Assembly (NCBI GenBank): GCA_005786805.1
Contig: SYCV01000099.1
Span: forward strand, 1-34,012
DNA from: Planctomycetia bacterium
GTDB taxonomy: Bacteria > Planctomycetota > Planctomycetia > Gemmatales > Gemmataceae
Reading direction: 5' to 3'
Length of the DNA stretch: 34,012 bases
Positions 1-8,571 of the stretch are shown piece after piece (the first letter of the stretch is position 1; each line of letters begins with the position of its first letter). The notes under the pieces are model-generated. The model searched no databases, was not told where the DNA came from, and saw only the letters and a program-made list of their open reading frames with translations. The position numbers and the translations under genes are program-made.

Positions 1-789
1 GAGGCTTCATCCCGCGCCCAATGCGCCAATAATCTCAAGCAAATGGGACTTGCGGTTCATAACCATCACGATGTGTTCAATCTTCTGCCGTCTGGTGGAA
101 TAGGTTGGACCGATGCGGTTCCTGAATTCACCGCGGTTGGTAGCCCGGTAGCTGGGACAGGGCAAAAAGCAGGACCGTTTTACCAAATTCTTCCTTACAT
201 CGAACAGGGTGCGGTTTGGAAAGGTGCAGGCGGCACAACCATTCCTGAATGTCAGATCAATGTGATAAAGGCGGTCATCAAAATATATTTCTGCCCAACA
301 AGGCGTTCTCCCGCGGCCTTACCACCTAATGGAAGTTGGTATGGACCTTCAGGCACTTATTCTCACGGTCCAACAGATTATGGGTACTCAAACAATAACA
401 CCACGGCAAATGATGGCACCAATGGTGTGATGGTGTATGGTTATGTAGGCATGAAGCTGGGACATATCACCGATGGCACAACCAACACGCTCATGTTCGG
501 TGAAAAAAGAATGGATCTGGTCGGGCTTGGTGGATATTTAAGTGATGATAATGAGGGGTATGCCACCGCATGGGATCATGATGTGGGGCGAACAACTAAT
601 GCTGTGCCGCAGGCTGATACCAAGACTGGTGCTGGAAGTGGAGGGAATCTTTTTGGGTCTTCTCATTCCGGTGGTGTTAATTATGCCATGGCGGATGGCA
701 GTATTCGCTTTATTAATTACAGTATTAGCTTGGCCACTTTTCAAGCGTTGGGCACTGTGGGAAAAGGTGATCTTAATAATGATTATTAA
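1..789 (+). CDS. DUF1559 domain protein, 5'-truncated by the window edge
   Basis: The frame is open from base 1 and the first residues read E-A-S-S-R-A-Q-C-A-N-N-L-K-Q-M-G-L, the conserved segment just after the N-terminal pilin-like helix of DUF1559 proteins, so the signal/prepilin segment lies upstream of the window. Later family marks are an LPYIEQ-like stretch, FCPTRRSP, the ITDGTTNTLMFGEK box and a C-terminal SSHSGGVNYAMADGSIRFI box. These proteins are expanded in planctomycetes, carry a type II secretion pseudopilin-like N-terminus and are thought to be surface or periplasmic; the role of individual members is unknown. The next gene overlaps its last 11 bases, suggesting translational coupling. 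A methionine at 43 is internal to the domain and is not the start. Confidence 0.9.
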   Translation, partial: EASSRAQCANNLKQMGLAVHNHHDVFNLLPSGGIGWTDAVPEFTAVGSPVAGTGQKAGPFYQILPYIEQGAVWKGAGGTTIPECQINVIKAVIKIYFCPTRRSPAALPPNGSWYGPSGTYSHGPTDYGYSNNNTTANDGTNGVMVYGYVGMKLGHITDGTTNTLMFGEKRMDLVGLGGYLSDDNEGYATAWDHDVGRTTNAVPQADTKTGAGSGGNLFGSSHSGGVNYAMADGSIRFINYSISLATFQALGTVGKGDLNNDY

Positions 790-1165
790 TTTTAAATATG
801 CTGCAGTGATGGCTTCTTTAATTTTAGCATTGGTGTGCGGATGTGGTGGTGAGACAAAAGCCAAGACATTCAAAGTAACAGGAAAAATTCTTGCTGGTGG
901 TAATCCAATAACCGGCTTGCCTCCTGGTGAAAAGCCAATGGTTAAGTTTGAGGAAAAGTTATCCAAGGCTCAATCCTATGCAAAAGTTTCAGAGGATGGG
1001 GCTTTTAATGCTGATTTACCTGCCGGGGATTACAATGTAACGGGAAGTGCAGGGTTTTCAGCAGATAGCCAAAAAAAAGGTCCCGGGTTTGTAACCAAGG
1101 ACCTTAAGGTTGAATCTGATGTTTCAGGCTTTGATTTGGATGTGGGCGTTTCCAAGAAAAAGTAA
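779..1165 (+). CDS. Small lipoprotein following a DUF1559 gene
   Basis: A 128-residue protein. The N-terminus has a hydrophobic stretch ending in L-V-C-G-C-G-G, a usable lipobox with Cys22 or a neighbouring Cys as the lipidated residue. The rest reads like a small beta-sandwich: VTGKILAGGNPI, GAFNADLPAGDYNVTGSAGF and a Lys-rich tail. Planctomycetes often place a transthyretin-like or carboxypeptidase-regulatory-like lipoprotein directly behind a DUF1559 gene, and this fits that pattern; the specific function is unknown. The ATG at 779 is preceded by an AAGGTGA ribosome binding site about nine bases upstream and overlaps the DUF1559 stop by 11 bases. The frame is open further upstream to 542, but that part lies out of frame inside the DUF1559 gene and is not family-like. 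Confidence 0.78.
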   Translation: MIINFKYAAVMASLILALVCGCGGETKAKTFKVTGKILAGGNPITGLPPGEKPMVKFEEKLSKAQSYAKVSEDGAFNADLPAGDYNVTGSAGFSADSQKKGPGFVTKDLKVESDVSGFDLDVGVSKKK

Positions 1166-1171
1166 TGAGTT

Positions 1172-1387
1172 TTAGACGGGTGCTTTTTCCGCGGCGTTAA
1201 AGCCACATCCATTATGGGCTCCATCGCAAAAAGGTTTGTTTTTGGATGCCCCGCATCTGCATAATGCAATAACTTCCTTGCCTGCCGGGATAGGGAATGG
1301 CTTGCCGTCGTGGTCCACTACTTGGACGGGTGTTTTGATCACAAACGGTCCATTATCCCTGCAACGAATGACGATTGGTTCAGACAT
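1172..1387 (-). CDS. CDGSH iron-sulfur domain protein
   Basis: A 71-residue protein built around one CDGSH motif: C-R-C-G-A-S-K-N-K-P-F-C-D-G-A-H, giving the three Cys and one His that bind a redox-active 2Fe-2S cluster in the mitoNEET/CDGSH family. An N-terminal strand region (IVIRCRDNGPFVI) precedes it. There is no signal peptide or membrane segment, so it is probably a cytosolic electron-transfer or cluster-carrier protein. Bacterial members of this size are common but mostly uncharacterised. The start is supported by GGAG eight bases upstream. It is the last gene of the minus-strand run and ends only 6 bases from the convergent lipoprotein gene. Confidence 0.9.
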   Translation of the reverse strand: MSEPIVIRCRDNGPFVIKTPVQVVDHDGKPFPIPAGKEVIALCRCGASKNKPFCDGAHNGCGFNAAEKAPV

Positions 1388-1442
1388 ATTTAAGACTCCG
1401 ATATCAGTTAAGAGTTAGATCACCAATATTATGCTATTGAAA

Positions 1443-2126
1443 TCAATCAGCATAGAAATCATCACGAGTTGGCCTTGCAGCGAATTTCCAAGCGATTCGT
1501 TTGCCTACATAGTCCAGGAAAGTCTGCCTGAATTCCATCGGGGATTGGTCTGAAGCGGTGACCTGCATCCTGGATTCCCTGGGGAATTGGCAGGTGAAGT
1601 TTCGGGAAGGCTGGGATTCATCTGGGTTCTTGATGTCAATCAAACTAATGTTGATATCGGCTCTGCCCCTGTAAAGGGTACCGCCACTACCCAGTTCATA
1701 AATTCCCAGGGAATTGATTTCGAGATAGACAACATAATCAGCCTTGAAGTGTTTTCCAATTTCCGCAGGGTCGCGATCCTGCCAATCAGAATGTGAACTT
1801 TTGTATTCCTCAACCTTGCGACTGGGAATGATGGAAACTTTATCACCATTGGCGCTGTTGAGAGCTTTGAGATTTTTCTCGACAGTGAAAGCGATTTCAC
1901 GGTCGGAATTGATAAGTTCAGGGCGGAGATCCAACTTCCCGTAAGTCAGGATAATTACTTTCTTTTCGGTTTTTTTGTCCTTTGGCGCCAAGGACTGAAG
2001 TTCAGCCTCATGCTTTGGATCGCTCATCAAAAGAAAATAGGGAAGAGACATGATATTGCAGCCGGATGAGATAAAAGCAAGGCCCATAAGGGTTAAGCTC
2101 AGTCCGAACTTTTTTAAAATATTCAT
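1443..2126 (-). CDS. Lipoprotein of unknown function
   Basis: A 227-residue protein with a lipoprotein signal: Lys-rich start (MNILKKFG), hydrophobic core and lipobox I-S-S-G-C near residue 23. The mature part has alternating strands and helices (VIILTYGKLDLRPEL, IGKHFKADYVVYLEINSLGIYE, GRADINISLIDIKNPD) and resembles planctomycete lipoproteins that look distantly like LpoB/CsgG-type periplasmic domains; that comparison is only by eye. A good ribosome binding site (AAGGAG, six bases) precedes the ATG. It follows the DUF2752 gene by 36 bases, and a small hairpin sits in that gap. Function not recognised. Confidence 0.8.
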   Translation of the reverse strand: MNILKKFGLSLTLMGLAFISSGCNIMSLPYFLLMSDPKHEAELQSLAPKDKKTEKKVIILTYGKLDLRPELINSDREIAFTVEKNLKALNSANGDKVSIIPSRKVEEYKSSHSDWQDRDPAEIGKHFKADYVVYLEINSLGIYELGSGGTLYRGRADINISLIDIKNPDESQPSRNFTCQFPRESRMQVTASDQSPMEFRQTFLDYVGKRIAWKFAARPTRDDFYAD

Positions 2127-2142
2127 TTAAGGCTCCTTGCGG

Positions 2143-2157
2143 CCGGCAAAGAGCCGG
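2143..2157 (-). other. Small intercistronic hairpin
   Basis: CCGGC (2143-2147) and GCCGG (2153-2157) form a 5-bp GC stem with a 5-base loop in the 36-base gap between the DUF2752 gene and the downstream lipoprotein gene. There is no T-run, so it is not a classical terminator. It could tune mRNA stability or reinitiation in the run, or be chance. Confidence 0.3.
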
Positions 2158-2162
2158 TCGGT

Positions 2163-2654
2163 TTATTTCCAATAATCGGGCGCGATAATAATCCCCCAGC
2201 GCAATAATGCAATACCAATAAACAAGGAAAGAATAATAAGCCCGGTTAATTCAATCGACCAGATGAACAAAGTCTTTCCGAACCATAAGCTTGCGATTCC
2301 CCAGGGTAGGACAAGCATTAGGAAAATTGCCAGGGCTGATCCCACGGGATTAGCGCCAAGGGCATTTATTAGATCTCCCCTGACCATAAGGGCAAAACTT
2401 GTGGTCATGCCACATGATGGGCATGGTTTACCTGTGAGAATCACAAAGTTGCAGGGGGGAAAACCTAGTTGTTCATGGGTTCCCATGGTTAGGGCGTTAC
2501 CATCCGGCCCGTAAGGATTAAGCCATGCCGCGATTGCAAAAATCGCGGTAATACCTAGGACCATTACAGAAAGGACCAACCGTAACCAATTATCCAAAGG
2601 CTTCCCAGACAATGTTTTGGTTTGACCAGGGCCTGTGCCTTTTGTGGTATTCAT
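2163..2654 (-). CDS. DUF2752 membrane protein
   Basis: A 163-residue integral membrane protein with about three to four hydrophobic segments: residues 27-46, a re-entrant-like stretch around 70-90, about 105-125 and 135-155. The DUF2752 hallmark C-P-S-C-G-M-T-T-S-F is present around residue 77-86, preceded by the usual GFPPCNFVILTGKPCP. This short membrane family has a conserved CxxCGxT motif and no established function. It lies between the DUF374 acyltransferase gene (40-base gap) and a lipoprotein gene in the minus-strand run, which suggests an envelope role, but that is inference from context. Confidence 0.87.
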   Translation of the reverse strand: MNTTKGTGPGQTKTLSGKPLDNWLRLVLSVMVLGITAIFAIAAWLNPYGPDGNALTMGTHEQLGFPPCNFVILTGKPCPSCGMTTSFALMVRGDLINALGANPVGSALAIFLMLVLPWGIASLWFGKTLFIWSIELTGLIILSLFIGIALLRWGIIIAPDYWK

Positions 2655-2694
2655 GAGGATGATTTAGCCAATTGGCGATAAAAAAGTAAAAGGC

Positions 2695-3372
2695 CTATGC
2701 GGCTTTTTTCATTTTATCCTGAAGGATGGAATGTGCCACCTCGGAGGCCCGATCTAATTCGCTTTGGACATGGTTGAGGTGGGTCTGAAGGTTTTCCTTA
2801 TCCAAGTCTTGGGGAATATAAATCTCTGGCGTGGTTACCAGAACAACCTTGCTGAAAGGGTTTGGAATAGCGAATTTATCCCAGCTATTTGCCCGTTTGA
2901 CAGAACTGTAAGCGAACCCCATGGGAATAATGGGAAGGCCGGATTTTGAGGCAAGATAAACAATTCCTGGTTGGACCACGCCCCGTGGCCCTTTGGGTCC
3001 ATCCGGGGTAATTGCTATGTGCCCCGCCTTGCTTAGTTTGACCATGTTTCTTATAGCTTCAATTCCGCCCCGGGTGCTGGATCCCCTGACCAGGCTGAAT
3101 CCAAGATGCTTGCAAGCTTGCGCGATCATTTCCCCATCGGAATGATTACTGATTAAAACACTGATATCCGGTCTTCCATACTGGTAAGCGGGCATGAGAA
3201 GGTTTTCATGCCAGAACATGTAAATATAACGCCCTTGGAAATCGGGTTGGTTTGGGTCAAAGTTTTTGCCCAAGGGGTGATAATGAAAATTAATGGTGCT
3301 GATCCAGGATCGCACAAAACAGGCAATAGTGAAGCCAATGGTCTTTAAAAGGAAAGGGCTTTTAATTTTCAT
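2695..3372 (-). CDS. DUF374 lysophospholipid-acyltransferase-like protein
   Basis: A 225-residue member of the LPLAT superfamily, DUF374 branch, probably transferring an acyl chain to a lipid or lipid-A-like acceptor at the inner membrane. Visible landmarks are a hydrophobic N-terminus, FWHENLLMPAY, the catalytic-type box S-N-H-S-D-G-E (DUF374 uses H-S-D-G where other families have H-x4-D), RGSSTRGG, and ITPDGPKGPRGVVQPG. DUF374 proteins are found in Gram-negative envelopes, often near lipid A genes. I chose the start at 3372 because MKIKSPFLLK matches the usual family N-terminus. An upstream ATG at 3414 would add 14 residues and overlap dapF by 16 bases. Neither start has a strong ribosome binding site. 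Confidence 0.87.
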   Translation of the reverse strand: MKIKSPFLLKTIGFTIACFVRSWISTINFHYHPLGKNFDPNQPDFQGRYIYMFWHENLLMPAYQYGRPDISVLISNHSDGEMIAQACKHLGFSLVRGSSTRGGIEAIRNMVKLSKAGHIAITPDGPKGPRGVVQPGIVYLASKSGLPIIPMGFAYSSVKRANSWDKFAIPNPFSKVVLVTTPEIYIPQDLDKENLQTHLNHVQSELDRASEVAHSILQDKMKKAA

Positions 3373-3398
3373 CCGAGGTCTCTGCGCATGGAGATCAA

Positions 3399-4238
3399 TC
3401 AGCGGTCGGGCCATTCACCCTGAAAAACCTCGACGGCTGGCCCTGTCATAAAAACATGATTGTCAGTTTCTGACCAGTCCAGTCTTAGATCTCCACCCCG
3501 TAAATGCGCGATAATCGACCTTTTTGTTCTACCCGTGAGAAATCCGGCGACTGCGACCGCACATGCCCCTGTGCCACAGGCCAGGGTTTCACCAGATCCT
3601 CTCTCCCAAACCCGCATGGTTATTTCCCCCGGGTTATCCACTCGGACGAATTCAACATTGGTTCTTCGGGGAAATGCCTGGCTCGTTTCAACTTTAGGCC
3701 CGATGCCAAGCACCATTTCATTTGTGATTTCATTTACAAAGGTGATGCAATGAGGGTTGCCCATGGAAACACAGGTTACTTTTAATTCTTTTCCATCAAT
3801 GACAAGGGGTGTCTCCAAGGGTGGATTGCCTGGAAGAGTGGTGGGGATTTTATCTGCCGCAAGGATTGGCTCTCCCATGTCAACCTTGACCATATGGCAT
3901 TTGCCATTGGCTACTTCCAATTCCAACTTGAGCACGCCTCTGCCGGTTTCAATTGCCAGTGATGTCTTTTTTGCGATCCCGTGATCGTAGACAAACTTGG
4001 CGACACAGCGGACGCCGTTTCCGCACATTTCAGATTCGCTGCCATCGTTGTTGAACATTCGCATGCGCGCATCGGCCTTGTCGGAGGGGCAAATAAGGAT
4101 GAGGCCATCGCCACCCACCCCGAAGTTTCTGTCGCTGATTTTTTTCGCAAGTGCGGGGATGTCCGCGGGCAGGGGCTGCCTGATGCAATCCACATAAACA
4201 TAGTCATTCCCGATCCCCTGCATTTTAACGAAACGCAT
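3399..4238 (-). CDS. dapF: Diaminopimelate epimerase
   Basis: A 279-residue DapF, the usual family length. It interconverts LL- and meso-diaminopimelate with two Cys acting as acid and base, for lysine and peptidoglycan synthesis in the cytosol. Both active-site boxes are intact: [16 protein letters not shown] with catalytic Cys72, and [11 protein letters not shown] with catalytic Cys221. The start at 4238 ([13 protein letters not shown], the family N-terminus) is set by AAAGGA seven bases upstream; that ribosome binding site overlaps the guaA stop codon, so the two are very probably translationally coupled. A seven-residue upstream extension to 4259 is open but unlikely. A full meso-DAP route would fit a planctomycete with a peptidoglycan wall. 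Confidence 0.97.
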   Translation of the reverse strand: MRFVKMQGIGNDYVYVDCIRQPLPADIPALAKKISDRNFGVGGDGLILICPSDKADARMRMFNNDGSESEMCGNGVRCVAKFVYDHGIAKKTSLAIETGRGVLKLELEVANGKCHMVKVDMGEPILAADKIPTTLPGNPPLETPLVIDGKELKVTCVSMGNPHCITFVNEITNEMVLGIGPKVETSQAFPRRTNVEFVRVDNPGEITMRVWERGSGETLACGTGACAVAVAGFLTGRTKRSIIAHLRGGDLRLDWSETDNHVFMTGPAVEVFQGEWPDR

Positions 4239-4249
4239 GATTAAGTCCT

Positions 4250-5803
4250 TTATTCCCATTCAATGGTTGCGGGAGGTTTGCTGCTGATATCGTAAACCAC
4301 CCTGTTAACACCCTTGACCTGGTTGATGATCCTGGTCGAGATGCTGGCAAGAAGTTCATAAGGAAGGTGCGACCAGTCGGCGGTCATGAAATCATCCGTT
4401 TCGACAGCCCGGACAGCAATTACATTCTCATATGTCCTGCCATCGCCCATCACACCCACGGTCTGGATTGGCAGCAAAACGGTGAACGCCTGGCTGGTTT
4501 TCTTGTACCACCCGGATTTTTTCAGTTCATCAAGCATGATGGTGTCGGCCTGTCGGAGAATATCAAGCCTTGGCTTGTTCAAGGCGCCAATGCAACGAAC
4601 AGCCAGTCCCGGGCCGGGGAAAGGATGCCTCCAGACCGTGCCCTCGGGTAACCCCAGTTCAAGTCCGAGCCTGCGTACTTCGTCCTTGAATAAATCCTTG
4701 AGGGGTTCCACCAAATCAAAACCCAGTTCCGCGGGTAGCCCCCCCACATTGTGATGGGTTTTGATTGTTGCCGCGGGACCATCCACCGTACCACCGCTTT
4801 CAATCACATCGGGGTAAAGCGTGCCCTGGGCGAGGAATTTGGCATCCTTGATATGTCTTGCTTCATCCTTGAAGACATCGATGAAAACATGACCGATGAT
4901 TTTACGCTTTTGCTGCGGGTCAGTGACTCCATCGAGCGCGCTTAAAAAACGATCGGAGGCATCCACCACATGAAGGTCGGCGTTGAAGTTGTCGCGGAAG
5001 GTTTTACGGACCATGTCGGATTCGCCCTGCCTTAGAAGGCCGTTGTCGACAAAGATGCATGCCACCTGCTTTCCAATTGCTTTCACGAGAAGCGCTGCAA
5101 CCACGGAGGAATCAACCCCGCCTGAGAGGCCGCAGATGACCCGATGATTTCCTATGGTTTTTCGGAGGTTGATGATGGTCTCGTCAAGGAAGCTGCCTAT
5201 TTTCCAAAGGCCTTCGCACCCACAGATTTCATGGAGGAAATTCTTGAGAATAGTTGTGCCTTGGGGGGTGTGGCTGACTTCAGGGTGGAATTGCAATCCG
5301 TAAACTGGAAGCGATTTATGCTTTGCCGCAGCCATCGGGCAGGTTTCGGTGGCAGCCAGTGGAATGAAATCCTGGGTGTTGTAATCAACCTGGTCCCCAT
5401 GGCTCATCCAAACTGTGATTTCTGTTGGAATGTTCTTGAAGATGCCATCGGCAGACTTGGTTTTGCAAATGGCTTTACCGAATTCCCTGGAAGGGGCGCG
5501 CTTCACATCGGTGCCAAGGGATTTGCAGGCGAGTTGCATGCCATAGCAGATTCCAAGGACGGGGATACCAAGTTTGAAAATTTCCGGGTCGCACTTTGGG
5601 GCGCCATTTTCGTAAACACTTGCCGGCCCGCCACTGAGGATGATTCCTTTGGGATTAAGTTCCTTGATGCGCTTTGCTGTAATATCATTTCGAACAATCT
5701 GGCAGAAAACATTAAGTTCCCGCACCCTGCGCGCGATAAGTTGGCCATACTGGGAGCCAAAATCAAGGATTAAAACTGACTCGCGAATTTTGATGTCTGC
5801 CAT
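4250..5803 (-). CDS. guaA: GMP synthase (glutamine-hydrolysing)
   Basis: A 517-residue two-domain GMP synthase that converts XMP, ATP and glutamine to GMP in purine synthesis. The N-terminal class I glutamine amidotransferase domain shows [18 protein letters not shown], nucleophile Cys86 in G-I-C-Y-G-M-Q, and the His/Glu pair in L-Q-F-H-P-E-V. The ATP-pyrophosphatase domain has the P-loop G-L-S-G-G-V-D-S-S around residue 225. The C-terminal dimerisation domain ends in the family signature [17 protein letters not shown]. Length and motifs are canonical. Gene order proC-guaA-dapF is compact. The 84-base gap behind proC contains a weak hairpin, so guaA may have its own promoter. Confidence 0.98.
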   Translation of the reverse strand: MADIKIRESVLILDFGSQYGQLIARRVRELNVFCQIVRNDITAKRIKELNPKGIILSGGPASVYENGAPKCDPEIFKLGIPVLGICYGMQLACKSLGTDVKRAPSREFGKAICKTKSADGIFKNIPTEITVWMSHGDQVDYNTQDFIPLAATETCPMAAAKHKSLPVYGLQFHPEVSHTPQGTTILKNFLHEICGCEGLWKIGSFLDETIINLRKTIGNHRVICGLSGGVDSSVVAALLVKAIGKQVACIFVDNGLLRQGESDMVRKTFRDNFNADLHVVDASDRFLSALDGVTDPQQKRKIIGHVFIDVFKDEARHIKDAKFLAQGTLYPDVIESGGTVDGPAATIKTHHNVGGLPAELGFDLVEPLKDLFKDEVRRLGLELGLPEGTVWRHPFPGPGLAVRCIGALNKPRLDILRQADTIMLDELKKSGWYKKTSQAFTVLLPIQTVGVMGDGRTYENVIAVRAVETDDFMTADWSHLPYELLASISTRIINQVKGVNRVVYDISSKPPATIEWE

Positions 5804-5821
5804 GAAATATCTCGATAATTT

Positions 5822-5845
5822 AAAAAGCTGATTTTATTAAGCTTT
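5822..5845 (-). terminator. Weak terminator-like hairpin between proC and guaA
   Basis: On the minus strand AAAGCT (5840-5845) pairs with AGCTTT (5824-5829) around a 10-base AT-rich loop, and the 3' arm runs into two more T residues. It sits behind the proC stop and ahead of guaA, so it may end part of the proC transcription. The stem is short and AT-rich, so confidence is low. Confidence 0.3.
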
Positions 5846-5887
5846 GTGCAAATAGTAATGAAATAAGTTTAAAATAATGGAAAGTAT

Positions 5888-6688
5888 TCAGCTTTTCCCC
5901 AGTTCCCTCGAACGCTGGGTTGCCGCTACAACAGCATCAATAAAAGCCCCGCGAACGCCTTTTTGTTCAAGTGCATGGATTCCAGCGATGGTGGTGCCTC
6001 CCGGGCTTGCTACCATGTCTTTGAGCTGACCGGGATGAAGTCCGGTTTCCAAAACCATTTTTGCCGACCCGAGCACCATTTGCGCAGCCAATGAGGTGGC
6101 CATTTCACGGGGCAGGCCTGCTTTGACACCTCCATCACTAAGAGCCTCGATCACCAGATAGATGAAGGCGGGGCCGCTGCCGCTCAGCCCGGTCACGGCA
6201 TCCAACTGAGCTTCGGGAACATGAAATGCTTTTCCTATGGCTTCAAAAAGCTTGGAGGTTAATTCCTTGTCTTCTGGCTTGGTGCCACTGCCACAAGCAA
6301 ATGCAGTCGCTGATTCCATTACCAATGCCGGGGTGTTGGGCATGACGCGAACCAGGCGATTGGTTCCCAGTCCCTTTTCCAAGGTTTCGAGGGTAATACC
6401 GGCGGCAATTGAAATAATCAAATGATCAGTAGTCACCAGTGGCTTGATTTCTGCAAGCAATCCGGGCATCGCCTGGGGTTTCACCGCTAAGATTATGGTT
6501 TTGCATTTTGAAAGCACAGCACTACTTGCGGACGCGGTTTTTATTCCCGATGCCTTGGTGAAAGCTTCCTGTGCAACCGTAGATACATCAGTGGCAAGGC
6601 AATCCAGGGGATTTGCAAGGCCGGCATCTTTCCAGCCAACTGCCAATGCGGTTGCCATTTTTCCCGCACCTAAAAATCCTATTCCCAT
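5888..6688 (-). CDS. proC: Pyrroline-5-carboxylate reductase
   Basis: A 266-residue P5C reductase, NAD(P)H dependent, last step of proline synthesis in the cytosol. The N-terminal Rossmann fold begins at once with M-G-I-G-F-L-G-A-G-K-M-A. The ILAVKPQ box follows, then VRVMPNTPALV, and the C-terminal dimerisation domain carries the family signature around DAVTGLSGSGPAFIY and GSAKMVLETGLHPGQLKDMVASPGGTTIAGIHALE. The start at 6688 has GGAG nine bases upstream and puts the Rossmann strand at residue 2, as in the family; an in-frame start at 6721 adds 11 unlikely residues. It is the first gene of the minus-strand run and is divergent from the MFS gene. Confidence 0.97.
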   Translation of the reverse strand: MGIGFLGAGKMATALAVGWKDAGLANPLDCLATDVSTVAQEAFTKASGIKTASASSAVLSKCKTIILAVKPQAMPGLLAEIKPLVTTDHLIISIAAGITLETLEKGLGTNRLVRVMPNTPALVMESATAFACGSGTKPEDKELTSKLFEAIGKAFHVPEAQLDAVTGLSGSGPAFIYLVIEALSDGGVKAGLPREMATSLAAQMVLGSAKMVLETGLHPGQLKDMVASPGGTTIAGIHALEQKGVRGAFIDAVVAATQRSRELGKS

Positions 6689-6782
6689 GATCCTGTTCTC
6701 CAGCACTTGGGTGAAAACCAAACAAATATTATATTTCTTTTTGTCCTTTTACGCAATGAAGCTGGAATTGACTTCATTAAAA

Positions 6783-6798
6783 CCTTATAAAAGGTTCT
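6783..6798. other. Inverted repeat in the proC/MFS divergent region
   Basis: AACCTT, loop ATAA, AAGGTT lies in the 146-base divergent intergenic region about 50 bases ahead of the MFS start. It could be an operator half-site pair or an mRNA leader hairpin; chance is possible in AT-rich sequence. Confidence 0.25.
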
Positions 6799-6834
6799 TT
6801 GATATTTGAATCTCATGGCCATAGGAGGCTTGCG

Positions 6835-8271
6835 ATGGCAAGTGCAGACGCTGATTCATTACCACTTCGAACTGGTTGGTCAAGTCTCTTGGATTTGACA
6901 CCATATCATTGGTTTGTATTTATCATTTGCTGCCTGGCATGGGACTTAGATTGCATGGACCAGCAACTTTTCGTGCTGGCCCGTGTCCCCGCCGTCACTG
7001 AACTGTATGGGAAACCTGAGGGGATGGAACCCAATAAAATCGCTGATAATGTCAAACTGTATGGCACCTACTCAACTTCGTTTTTCTTGATTGGTTGGGC
7101 GATAGGTGGATTGGGTTTTGGAGTGATGGGAGATCGTAGTGGCCGTGTGAAAACCCTGATGACAACAATATTGATTTATTCTGTTTTCACCGGTTTAAGT
7201 TCTTTCTCGTTTGGTATATACGACTTCATATTTTACCGGTTTTTAACCGGGATGGGGGTGGGTGGGGTTTTTGGTGTTGCTGTTTCACTGCTTGCGGAAA
7301 CCGTACCCCCGCATTCCCGGCCTTTCGCACTTGGCTTGCTGCAGGCATCGAGTGTTTTCGGGAACTGTGCCGCCGCCTTGATTTCGATTTATTTGGGTAA
7401 TCTGCAACAGGCGAAATTTTTCGAGGGGATGGTTTTTCTTGGATTTAATGTGACTCCCTGGCGCATCATGTTCATCATCGGGGTCATTCCGGCGATTCTC
7501 ACCGTTCTTATCCAGGGAAGATTGAAAGAGCCCGCCAAGTGGATTGAAGCCAAGGCCCGAGGTGTGAAAGCTGGTTCATTCGCCGATTTGTTTGGAGAAA
7601 AAACCTGGGGAAGACATGCGATCCTTGGGCTCATCCTTGCGTTTGCAGGTGTTGTTGGATTGTGGGGTATCGGCTTTTTCGCAGTGGATCTAACCAGCGC
7701 CGTTTTTACCAAGCAGTTTGAAAAGGAAGCCATTGAGCTTGGAAAAACAGGCGACGATATCAAGGCTTATGTTTCAGGAAACAGGGCTTTTTGGGGTGGT
7801 ATCACTTCACTCGTGCAAAACATGGGCGCATTTTTTGGTATTTATGGTTTTACATGGATAACCAGTAAGCTTGGAAGAAAATCAACATTTGCTTTATTTT
7901 TCATTGCTGCGGCAATAAGTACCGCAATGGTTTTCATGAAGCTTACGGAGTTCAGGCAGATATTCTGGATGGTTCCGATCATGGGCTTTTGTCAGCTGGC
8001 GCTTTTTGGTGGCTATGCGATTTACTTCCCCGAATTGTTTCCCACCAGATTGCGCAGCACGGGTATTTCATTTTGTTATAACTTTGGCAGGTTGGTGGCG
8101 GCGGGTGGACCTGTGGTTCTCGGTATGCTTACCACCATGGTATTCACTCGGGAAAAGGGTTTTGAAGAACCTTTCCGATATGCTGGTTTCACCATGTGCG
8201 CGGTCTTTTTACTGGGCCTGTTTGCTTTGCCTTTTCTACCTGAGACAAAAGGCAAACCCTTGCCTGAGTGA
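6835..8271 (+). CDS. MFS transporter, sugar-porter-like
   Basis: A 478-residue inner-membrane carrier with about 12 hydrophobic segments. Features of the major facilitator superfamily are the loop 2-3 motif A (G-D-R-S-G-R-V), the helix 4 region FYRFLTGMGVGGVFGVAVSLLAE, a second-half loop with SKLGRKS, and a C-terminal P-E-T-K-G box as in sugar-porter and aromatic-acid:H+ symporter types. A longer loop of about 40 residues follows helix 2, starting at TELYGKPEGMEPNK. The substrate cannot be told from sequence. The start at 6835 is decided by an AGGAGG ribosome binding site six bases upstream; the frame is open back to 6799 with only a TTG. It is divergent from proC and followed by a small gene 39 bases downstream. 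Confidence 0.93.
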   Translation: MASADADSLPLRTGWSSLLDLTPYHWFVFIICCLAWDLDCMDQQLFVLARVPAVTELYGKPEGMEPNKIADNVKLYGTYSTSFFLIGWAIGGLGFGVMGDRSGRVKTLMTTILIYSVFTGLSSFSFGIYDFIFYRFLTGMGVGGVFGVAVSLLAETVPPHSRPFALGLLQASSVFGNCAAALISIYLGNLQQAKFFEGMVFLGFNVTPWRIMFIIGVIPAILTVLIQGRLKEPAKWIEAKARGVKAGSFADLFGEKTWGRHAILGLILAFAGVVGLWGIGFFAVDLTSAVFTKQFEKEAIELGKTGDDIKAYVSGNRAFWGGITSLVQNMGAFFGIYGFTWITSKLGRKSTFALFFIAAAISTAMVFMKLTEFRQIFWMVPIMGFCQLALFGGYAIYFPELFPTRLRSTGISFCYNFGRLVAAGGPVVLGMLTTMVFTREKGFEEPFRYAGFTMCAVFLLGLFALPFLPETKGKPLPE

Positions 8272-8310
8272 TATAATAACCCCAAAGGTTTTTATTTTGG
8301 AGAAGATTGA

Positions 8311-8568
8311 ATGCCTGTTGCCACACCAGATTGGATGTCCCGTCATGATGCCAGCTTAGTCGCCAGTGAGAATGGTAATTCATGGATGATTTATTTTGGC
8401 AAGGAACTCACCTATTTGATTTCCCTTGTGCCCTCAAAAGGTAGGCATGGAATCAAGGTGATGCAGACAATAAATGGAAAACAGCTCCCCTGTGATAAGA
8501 TATTTGACACCCCGGAACAGGCGTGCATGGGTGGCCTGGATGTTTTTCGTGAAAAAGTAGGCTGGTAG
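8311..8568 (+). CDS. Small conserved-looking protein of unknown function
   Basis: An 85-residue soluble protein without signal peptide or membrane segment. It has Trp/Tyr-rich strands (NSWMIYFGKELTYLISLVPSKGRHGIKVMQTINGKQLPCD) and a C-terminal helix (EQACMGGLDVFREKVGW), reading like a small alpha/beta fold. A GGAG ribosome binding site lies about eight bases ahead of the ATG. It ends 3 bases from the convergent hydrolase gene. I do not recognise the family. Codon use looks like its neighbours, and the spacing behind the MFS gene suggests co-transcription. Confidence 0.75.
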   Translation: MPVATPDWMSRHDASLVASENGNSWMIYFGKELTYLISLVPSKGRHGIKVMQTINGKQLPCDKIFDTPEQACMGGLDVFREKVGW

Positions 8569-8571
8569 CCA

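Noticed and set aside
542-778. N-terminal extension of the small lipoprotein gene
   Set aside because: It runs out of frame inside the DUF1559 gene; the lipoprotein signal and ribosome binding site set the start at 779.
5144-5773. 209-codon plus-strand open frame opposite guaA
   Set aside because: Guanine-starved mirror of a highly conserved gene with no family features; a shadow frame.
8276-8300. Terminator after the MFS gene
   Set aside because: AACC/GGTT gives only four pairs, and the ribosome binding site of the next gene lies just behind; read-through to the small gene is more likely.
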